Assembly: GCA_029891385.1 (NCBI GenBank)
Contig: CM057228.1
Location: 18,686,309-18,750,308 of the forward strand
Reading direction: 5' to 3'
Length of the DNA: 64,000 bases
From: Erythroxylum novogranatense
Lineage: Eukaryota > Streptophyta > Magnoliopsida > Malpighiales > Erythroxylaceae
The position numbers and the translations under genes were made by a program. The notes beneath the pieces were generated by a model that saw nothing but the letters and a program-made list of their open reading frames with translations, did no database searches and had not been told where the DNA came from. Shown piece by piece: positions 56,601-64,000 of the stretch. Within the stretch, counting starts at the first letter, position 1. The number at the start of each line of letters is the position of its first letter.

Positions 56601-59600
56601 TTGTTTGACCTAGTTAACCATTGAATTTGATTTCATATTGTTCATGAAATTGTAGATCACATTGTGATATTTCTGAGCATATTTATTGTGTAATTTTTTA
56701 CTGAAGATAATGGAAGTTACTGAATTTACCAAATCATCGCTCTGTTTTGATAGGTTTTGAATGGCGAAGTTTCATTTGAATTTTGACATTCTTAGGGGTA
56801 AATTTGATTTTTGTGTTCTTTTGCTCATATCTTTTCCGTCCGACGTCCGATTGACCTGATTCTTGAGGCATCGAATTCACTGAATATTTAATTTCATTTT
56901 CTGAGAGATTGGGGATTTTCGGACGAGAAATTGACGTGGGTCCAGGTAACAAAGTCTTTAACCACTATTTTATTTAATTGGGGACCTATAGAGGTCCGAA
57001 TTGAGTTCCGTCAGCGTCATTAGGTTTCTAATTTTTAGACGGATTTTATGATGGAAAAAATAGGATTAGGGCCGGAAATATCACGAATATGCATTTTACA
57101 CCTACATGTGCATCATTACTAGTTCGGATTGAACAATTAGTGATCGTTTTATTCTCTGATTCTTATAAAGGCCCAACTGGAGCGTCGATCGACCGACGTA
57201 GCAGAGACTTTCCTGCATTAGCTCGGAAGTAATAGGTGAGTAACCTAGTTGGTTTCTCAATTATTATATGTCTACTGTGGGGATAAGGACGGGATTAGGA
57301 ATGTGTTATTTGGATGGTTTCTTTGGTTTGCCATTCTTGTATTTATCGTGATTAATTGTGAGATATTAACTATTTATGGGATGTATGCTGGAGATAATGG
57401 AGGGCTTATGGGTGTTTGTTTTTGATTGATTTCAGACCATAGGTGTCCGAAGTATGGGAAACTTGATATTGAAGTGCTACTTGTGTAAAACTATTTGTCA
57501 ATGTAAAACAATTGGTTATGACTGAAATACCGGACCGAAGGTCCGAAGGAATGGGACATGGGACACTGAAAGATAAACTGACTGTAATTGTAAATTGGGA
57601 CATATGCATTCATGCATAAAGGCATGTTCAGATAATGATAGTTGTGACCTGATTCGCTACTAATACTGAAAAGAGCCTAGAGCTCGAACACTGTTACTGA
57701 ACCGAGCCTCGAGCTCGAGAGGAGTTAGTGCATACCCAGAGGGCTCTCCTACTCCCTAGATGCGTCTAATTACTGATCACTGTTAAGCGCTCGGTCACAA
57801 CACTGTAATAAACTGGAAAAGAGTCACATGTGCATTGCATACAAATGTGATAACTGATTTATGAAATTGCATGGGTTCTGTAAATTGTTATATGTTAATA
57901 CTGAAAGGATACTTGACTGAAACTGTGAATTGCTTGTGATATGCATGAATTGGGTGAACCATCGATGATGGTTCCTCACTGAGTTCGCAAAACTCACCCA
58001 AAATTTGCATCTATTTTCAGTGTCGGAAGAATACCCGCTTGACACGGAGTACCGTATGCAAGTGAATGATAGAGGTCGGGATCGGGCCAGGTTCGCATTA
58101 GTGTCTTATTGAATTGTATTCCGCAATCATTGTGCAATAATGCTTTGTATTTATAATGAGCCCATTGTGGTTTTATTGTTTTACACATTGACTGATTGTA
58201 AATTATTATTGCATGACTGTAATAACTGAAAATGATTAAATGTGAACATGGGCTCAAGCTTCTTACTGTTATGCCGCGTTAATAATTGGTTTCAAGAAAA
58301 AAAGAGAAAGAGAGGTGAAAATGTTATACCGAGTTTTAATCGACTGATGTAGTACGTCACCCTCGCGGGGCACGGACTCGGATATCACCAACGATATCGG
58401 GTTCGGGTCACTCGGGAGTGGGGTGTTACACTTATGCGTCGCAGCGAAGGCCGCAAGGTCGCGGCGAGGGGCATTTCTGATTGGATTGATTCTGATTATT
58501 GGGTATAATTTATGGTATAGACCTCCGATTGAGGTGATTCTCGATTAATTATGAACTAGGGAAAGAGGTCTACAATTGAGAATAATTATGGAAGTTAGAA
58601 TTTAATTTAATGGCATTGATTCATAGAGAATAAGGTCAATTATGGTTCATAGTGTGACCTAAGTATTGAATTGAGACAATTGGAATTTCAATTAGAGTTT
58701 TATTTGGGATTTTCAATAGAGGTTTTGACCCAATGGTTATGGAATTGCTATAGGGTATATGAATCGGGGAGATTGAACTGGATTTTAGGATTGGATCAAT
58801 TATTGTCGATCAATTGAGCGAAGAGTTAGAATTGGGCCTAAGAGTTCTAAATTGGGTTTTAGCGCCGGAAAACATGAACATGCATTGTACATAATTTCAT
58901 AGAGACATATGCATCACTGAATTGTTTAATTGAGCATCTAGTAATGGGACTGTATTTTACTGTTATAGAGGCGTCGTTGGATCGTCATTCTACGGACATT
59001 CTTTGGAACTTCAGCAAGAGTTTCGGAAGTTCTGGTGAGTAACCTAGTTGGTTTCTCAAATTCCTGATTGTCTAAATGCTCTATGTGAATTACTTGCCAA
59101 TGTGAACTGCATGGTTACTGAAATGTATATAATCGAATTGCATATTTCTACTGTATGGGATTGAACTACTGCATGACATTGGGAATTGAACTGAACTACT
59201 GGGCTTTTATAGCCATATCTCTGAATTACTGAACACTGCATAACATGCATAAATGCATGATCAGATAATGGATATGTGACCCAAGTTACTATTATCACTG
59301 AAAAGAGCCTCGAGCTCGAACACTGTACTGACCGGGCCTCGAGCCCGAGGGGAGAAATCCCTGACGCGTCCCCCCTACTGAATACTGACTGAGCACTTGG
59401 GCACAACACTGAATAACTAGAAAAGAGTCTCATATGCATTGTATACACATGACTGATTGAATTGCGACACTTACTGAATTATGTGATGACATGAGAGATT
59501 GCAAATTGTTACATGCTACTGTAAACTATTGCATAATACTGTGAATTGTGATATGATATAGCAAACTGTTATAGGCTACTATAAATTGTTATATACTAAT

Positions 59601-60097
59601 TGTATCTTACTGTGTCGTGTTGTACGCAATCTGCGTAATGCATGATTTGAGTGAACCATCGATGATGGTTTCTCACTGAGTTCGCAAACTCACCCAAAAT
59701 TACAACCTATTTTTCAGGACTGATAGATTAGGCCCCTAGCTCCGGAGATAGTCTTTTCCTGCAATGCGAGCGTGCTGGCAAGAGAAGTGATGACACACAG
59801 GTCGGTCAGCTGGGTTGGACTTTTGTGGATGACTTAGTATAGACGCTTGTATCAGTTTCCTTTTTGGGTTTTGTTAGGGGACTGATAGACTTGTCTATTG
59901 TGATATTGAATGACTGTATCAAGATTATTTTGGATTTTAAAATTTACTGATTTCTGATATATTATGGTTTTAAATATTGTGATGATGCCATGTGGATTGT
60001 TAGCGGGAGTTTCTGGTAGTGCACCTTTATCGTGGGCTACGTGTCGGAGCGACCTACGGGTGTCCCGATATGTACCATACGGTGAGGGGGCACTACA
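53622..60097 (+). repeat. 5' LTR of a Tekay/Del-like Gypsy element, split by a solo LTR
   Basis: Starts TGTAACATCCCG at 53,622 and ends CACTACA at 60,097, six bases before the PBS. A solo LTR with its duplicated site (54,651-58,435) splits it, leaving about 2.69 kb of true LTR. The right part carries the shared LTR blocks (GGTGAGTAACCTAGTTGG at 59,034; CCATCGATGATGG at 59,657-59,669). The 3' LTR lies beyond the window, so no TSD can be checked. Confidence 0.8.
54651..58430 (+). repeat. Nested solo LTR (3.78 kb) of a sister Gypsy family
   Basis: Begins TGTAACATCTCACCC and ends GGGGTGTTACA, with inverted terminal TGTAACA/TGTTACA. The target duplication CTTAT is at 54,646-54,650 and 58,431-58,435. 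There is no internal region, PBS or PPT, so it is a solo LTR left by recombination between the two LTRs. Large size and the shared blocks place it with the long-LTR chromoviruses. Weak frames inside have no domains. Confidence 0.9.
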
Positions 60098-60102
60098 TTA
60101 AG

Positions 60103-60114
60103 TAATATCAGAGC
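60103..60114 (+). other. Degenerate primer binding site of the Gypsy element
   Basis: TAATATCAGAGC differs from the standard TGGTATCAGAGC at two bases. It lies six bases past the LTR end. Confidence 0.8.
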
Positions 60115-60277
60115 ATGATTTGGCATCTTTTGGGCATAGTGTATTATTAGGCTGGAATCACTGTAAGAATAGCAGAACTGATCGGAATTTCTTGTCTGTT
60201 TTAGGTCATCTGTCCTTGGAGATCGAGTTGAGCTACTAACTGACCTGGAATCGGTAGGAGCTAGTAGGGAGTCCCCA

Positions 60278-61160
60278 ATGCCTCTTTCAGAGGAGTTGCC
60301 TCCTCGAGTTCCTGTGAGACGGGAACGGAGATATGATCGACTGTGCAAGCAGGGGGCGGTTGACTTCTATGGCAGCATCGACCCTGCGGAGGCTGAGGGA
60401 TGGCTAGAGAGGACTGATAGAGTCCTCGACCAGATGGATTGCGACCCTGAGGAGAGGTTTGATTATGCCGTCTCTTTACTACAGGGTCCTGCATATCAGT
60501 GGTGGAAGACTGTCCCGGGCAGTACCACCAGGCCCTGTACACTGACATGGGATGACTTTCTGAGGGCCTTCAAGGGTAATTACATGCCCAAGGTCTATCT
60601 GGAAATGAAGTTGCAGGAGTTCTTAGAGCTGAGACAGGGATAGTTGACCGTGGCCGACTATGAGGTGCGGTTCAACGAGTTGATGGTCTATGCTTCTACA
60701 TTGGTTGCTACTGAGGCTGACAGGTGTCGGCGTTTTGAAGGCGGACTCAATTTGGAGATCCGTACTCGATTGGCCAGGTCCGACATGGGCAATTTCATTG
60801 GTGAGGGTCTGCGGTGAGGATAAGAGCATTCATTGAGACAGAATGTAATGAGATCGGTCAAGGACCAGGACCAAGAGATCTAGTGATAGCCAGGGCAATG
60901 CTAGCAGAGGGTACAGCAAGCGTCAGAGTAGGCCCTTCAGATCCGCAGGAGGGGCTAGACAGACTGGTCATGGGCAGAGAGGCAGATTTGTACAGACTGG
61001 TAGTGGTGGCGGCAGTGCCAGAGTTTCAGGGCAGTCTGTTCCTTTATGCGAGCATTGTGACAAGAGGCATAGTGGAGAGTGTCGATGGCTTTCTAGAGCT
61101 TGTTTGAGGTGTGGCTCGATGGACCACCTGGTAAGGAACTGTCCAGAAACTTTGGAAGCC
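60278..61160 (+). pseudogene. Gypsy gag with zinc knuckle, broken
   Basis: The first frame (60,278-60,643) holds the retrotransposon gag core: EGWLERTDRVLDQMDCD, FDYAVSLLQGPAYQWWKT and TWDDFLRAFKGNYMPK. TAG at 60,641-60,643 interrupts it, and the frame continues with LTVADYEVRFNELMVYA to about 60,790. After a shift, a CCHC knuckle (CLRCGSMDHLVRNC) is at 61,099-61,145. Gag forms the particle and binds RNA. The 60,814-61,107 frame is an out-of-frame shadow. Confidence 0.85.
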
Positions 61161-61228
61161 CAGTCTACTATGACTGGAAGATCAGGCAGCAATACCACGG
61201 TGCAGCGGAGCCGTGAAGGTGGATCGGG

Positions 61229-61519
61229 ATGGAGAGGTCGAGGTCGAGGCCGAGCCGAGCAAAGGGGTCCGCTGTGAGGGCAGAGGGTCTGAACAACAGA
61301 CAGCAGTCTCAGGCCAGGGTCTATGCCATGACTCGGCAGGAGGCCCAGGATTCCCCGGATATTGTTGCAGGTATGCTTCTGATTTCTGGTTTTGAAGCAT
61401 ATGCATTATTGGATCCTGGATCCACTCATTCTTTCATTGCACCGCATTTAGCATGTAGATCGCATGGGGATAGGCAGAGGTTACTGAGATGGGTTAGAGG
61501 TGAGTACACCTCTAGGTAG
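61229..61519 (+). pseudogene. Gypsy aspartic protease, broken
   Basis: Reads ARVYAMTRQEAQDSPDIVAG and then LLDPGSTHSFIA, the protease site with proline in place of the usual serine or threonine (family DSGATHSFI). Further protease motifs (GMDWLSAHRA near 61,634) lie in another frame. A small pol piece at 61,743-62,003 (VVREFPDVFPEESPD) links to RT. Confidence 0.85.
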
Positions 61520-62127
61520 TACGATGTTGTATTAGGAGAGGTGCAGTATAGGTGTCCAGATTCGGATCGACCGAAAGCGATTTGAGTCCGATTTGATTGT
61601 TTTGCCTCTGAGGGAGATTGACGTGATATTGGGGATGGACTGGTTGTCGGCTCATAGGGCTATCATGGACTGTTATACCAAGGAGGTTGTATTAGAGTCT
61701 CCTGGTTAGCCCAGGGTTGTTTTTCGAGGAGTTAGTCAGGCAGTGCCAGCGAGGATGATATCCTTCTTGAGTGCCCTGAGGTTGATGCAAGGAGGTTGTG
61801 AGGCCTATCTGGCTCACGTAGTGGATACCAGAGTCGAGCAGAGATTGCAGGATGTTTCCGTAGTCAGGGAATTTCCGGATGTGTTTCCCGAGGAGTCACC
61901 GGATTGCGCCGTAACGGGCGAGTTTGAGATTGATCTCGCCCCGCATCAGCTCCTATATCGATACCTCCGTATAGGATGGCACCGTGGAACCGAGAGAGCT
62001 TAAGGCTGGGCCAGGAGGAGCTACTGGATAAGGGGTTCATTAGACCGAGTGTTTCCCTATGGGAGCTCCGGTATTGTTTGTAAAGAAGAAGGACGGGACT
62101 TTGAGATTGTGTATTGACTATAGGTAG

Positions 62128-62856
62128 TTGAATCGGGTGACAGTGAAGAACAATTATCCACTGCCTAGGATCGATGATTTATTTGATCAGTTACAGGGAG
62201 CTCAGGTGTTCACCAAATTGGATCTAAGATCGGGTTATTATCAGTTGAGGATTGCAGAGGCCGATGTGCCTAAGAGTGCTTTCAGGAGCAGGTATGGGCA
62301 TTTCGAGTTCTTAGTGATGCCGTTCGGGTTGACTAATGCCCCGACAGCCTTCATGGCTTTGATGAATAGAGTTTTTCAGCCCTACCTGGATCGGTTTGTG
62401 ATTGTATTTTTTGATGATATTCTAGTTTATTCGAGGAGTAGACAGGAGCACGCTGAGCATCTGAGGAATGTTCTGCAGGTCATGAGAGAGAGACAGTTGT
62501 TTGCCAAATTCACTAAGTGTGAATTCTGGCTTGATGAGATTGTATTTCTAGGGCACGTGGTGTCCGGTGAGGGTATCCTGGTGGATCCTCACAAGATAGA
62601 GGCAGTTATAAGTTGGGAGATTCCGAGGAGTGTGCCAGAGTTGCGGAGTTTCCTAGGATTGGCCGGATATTACCGGAGGTTCGTCGAGGGGTTTTCGTTG
62701 ATCTCCGCCCCTTTGACGAAGCTATTGAGGAAGAACATGCCGTTCAGATGGTCTAAGGAGTGCCAGAAGAGCTTTGAGGAGCTGAAACATCGGTTGACGA
62801 CTACACCGGTGTTAGGCATTCCATCTGGGACCTGGAGGCTTTGTAGTATCAAATGA
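62128..62856 (+). pseudogene. Gypsy reverse transcriptase
   Basis: A 242-codon frame has [55 protein letters not shown] and the active-site [14 protein letters not shown]. It then has [15 protein letters not shown] and [14 protein letters not shown], and ends by a frameshift at the start of RNase H. TAG at 62,125-62,127 just upstream replaces Gln of DYRQLNR. All catalytic aspartates survive. Confidence 0.93.
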
Positions 62857-63200
62857 TGCCTCGCACTGTGGATTAGGATGTGTATTGATGCGGCATGGGA
62901 GAGTTATAGCGTATGCCTCGAGGCAGATTGAGGTCTCACGAGGTGAATTATCCAAAGGCATGACTTGGAGTTGGCGCGATTGTATTTGTTCAAGATCCGA
63001 GACATTATACGATGGGAGACGCTCCGGATCTTCATCGATCATAAGAGTCTCGGATATTTGTTGAGTCGAGAGAGCTCAATCGGGAGCGAGAGGAGATGGA
63101 TAGAGTTATGAAGGACTATGATCGCACGATTGAGTATCATCCGTGGAAGGCCAATGTGGTGGCCGATGTAATCGAGTAGGAGATCGCATGGGAGTGCAGC
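62857..63200 (+). pseudogene. Gypsy RNase H region, badly broken
   Basis: Short blocks read GCVLMRHGRVIAYASRQIE near 62,875-62,935 and TIEYHPWKANVVADV near 63,130-63,170. These are the start and end of the family RNase H. Between them the frame shifts repeatedly. A conserved Gly appears as Trp in HPWKANVV. Confidence 0.8.
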
Positions 63201-63286
63201 TCAGGTTCAGGTTTCGAGGTTACCTGGTCTGATTCAGTTGAGAGCTCTTAATGTACATATGGATTTGGGTCAGAATGGAGCTCTGA

Positions 63287-64000
63287 TTGCATGATAGGAT
63301 CCGGAGAGTTCAGGATCAAGACCCAGTGTTAGTGAGACTGATTGAGAGAGTCCAGGCCGGTACTGATTCGGAGTTTGAGTTGAGAGATGGGACTTCATGG
63401 ATGGGACAGAGACTGTGTGTGCCAGATGTAGATGATTTGAGACGTGAGATTCTGGAGGAGGCACATGTAGCTGCCTATGCTATGCATCCTGGTACGACCA
63501 AGATGTATAATTCACTGAGACAACATTTCTGGTGGCCTGGTATGAAGAGGCAAGTGGCAGAGTTTGTTTCCAGGTGTCTGATTTGTCAGCAGGTTAAGGC
63601 AGAGCATCAGGCTCCAGTGGGGAAGTTGCATTCGTTGCCCATTCCGGAGTAGAAATGGGAGCGAATTATCATGGATTTTGTGATGGGGTTGCCTAGGACA
63701 CCGAGGCAGCATGATGCTATCTGGGTCATAATGGACCGATTGACTAAATCGGCTCACTTCTTGCCAGTGAGGGAGAGAAATACTCTCGATCAGTTGGCCC
63801 AGAAGTATGTAGCAAAGATTGTACGGTTGCATGGGGTTCTGTTGTCGATAGTCTCAGACAGAGATCCCAGGTTCACTTCGAGGTTCTGGAAGAGCCTACA
63901 AACTGCTATGGGTACTAGACTGAACTTCAGTACAGCATTTCATCCTCAGACAGATGGATAGAGTGAGAGGACTATTAAGATTGTTGAGGACATGCTTCGG
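63287..64000 (+). pseudogene. Gypsy integrase, partial, cut by window end
   Basis: The zinc-binding H2C2 module is clear: EEAHVAAYAMHPGTTKMYNS followed by HFWWPGMKRQVAEF and CLICQQVKAEHQ. TAG at 63,650-63,652 replaces Trp of EWKWERI. The core resumes with MDFVMGLPRTPRQHD, IWVIMDRLTKSAHFLPV and IVSDRDPRFTSRFWKSLQ, with HPQTDG then TAG at 63,959-63,961 in place of Gln. The last visible residues are SERTIKIVEDMLR. Confidence 0.92.

Larger units (their letters stand above)
60098..64000 (+). mobile_element. Tekay/Del-like Gypsy (chromovirus) interior, cut by window end
   Basis: Gag, protease, RT, RNase H and integrase occur in the Gypsy order (integrase after RT). Typical Tekay/Del phrases are [23 protein letters not shown] and [12 protein letters not shown]. 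At least six amber stops and several frameshifts show that it is dead. The rest of integrase, the chromodomain and the 3' LTR lie to the right of the window. Confidence 0.88.

Noticed and set aside
60814..61107. 97-codon frame in the Gypsy gag region
   Set aside because: It is out of frame with the gag core and zinc knuckle, and the peptide has no family signature.
1..64000. CRISPR array, bacterial operon or riboswitch
   Set aside because: The window is plant nuclear DNA. No array of short direct repeats with unique spacers was seen, and the only tandem repeats have 52, 57 and 173 bp periods without spacers.

Overview
The window looks like nuclear DNA of a dicot plant. It holds two intron-bearing host genes with GT-AG introns, a G-box bZIP factor of the GBF1 type and an HVA22-like gene of the k type. 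Around them lie nested plant retrotransposons (Copia, Ty3/Gypsy, L1-type LINE) and a decayed hAT transposase. The species cannot be named from sequence alone. About 90 percent of the window is transposable-element DNA, most of it broken.

Layout. 1-1,347: old Ty3-like flank. 1,348-10,932: a structurally complete SIRE/Maximus-like Copia element (Copia-1) with both LTRs, PBS, PPT, an extra ORF after pol and a GACAT target duplication. 10,933-18,841: AT-rich flank, an LTR-like stretch, then a long plus-strand Gypsy LTR from 13,989 with a GC-rich 52-bp tandem repeat. 18,842-32,466: an L1-type LINE with a 9-bp target duplication. Its ORF1 is split by a minus-strand Tork-like Copia (Copia-2, 19,749-28,023, TSD TTATG). 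32,458-34,343: a minus-strand relative of the 14-18 kb LTR. 34,344-37,200: AT-rich remnants of another minus-strand Ty3 element. 37,288-40,145: a hAT transposase relic (BED finger, DUF659, C-terminal part) broken by a 1.34-kb insertion with a 9-bp duplication. 41,108-41,450: a 173-bp tandem duplication. 41,514-43,200: a possible non-autonomous hAT-like element carrying a fragment that resembles a LURP-one-related gene.

43,400-50,600 is the only host-gene island. The bZIP gene (plus strand; non-coding leader exon, 1.2-kb leader intron, 11 coding exons, 348 aa) and the HVA22k-like gene (minus strand, 8 exons, 195 aa) are convergent, with about 0.7 kb between their stop codons. Both reading frames are intact across every inferred splice junction, so both are likely functional. 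GBF proteins bind G-box promoters in light and stress signalling. HVA22 proteins are reticulon-like ER membrane shapers. No direct link between the two is visible here.

51,173-64,000 is a Gypsy nest: a minus-strand LTR with a 430-bp near-perfect palindrome inside it, then a plus-strand Tekay/Del-like chromovirus. The 5' LTR of that chromovirus is split by a 3.78-kb solo LTR of a sister family (TSD CTTAT). Its gag-pol is full of stops and frameshifts and runs off the right edge.

The most unusual item is the palindrome at 53,070-53,499. It has 175-bp arms about 93 percent identical, a central tRNA-like segment with A-box and B-box resemblance, TG...CA ends and a 5-bp flanking duplication CTATA.
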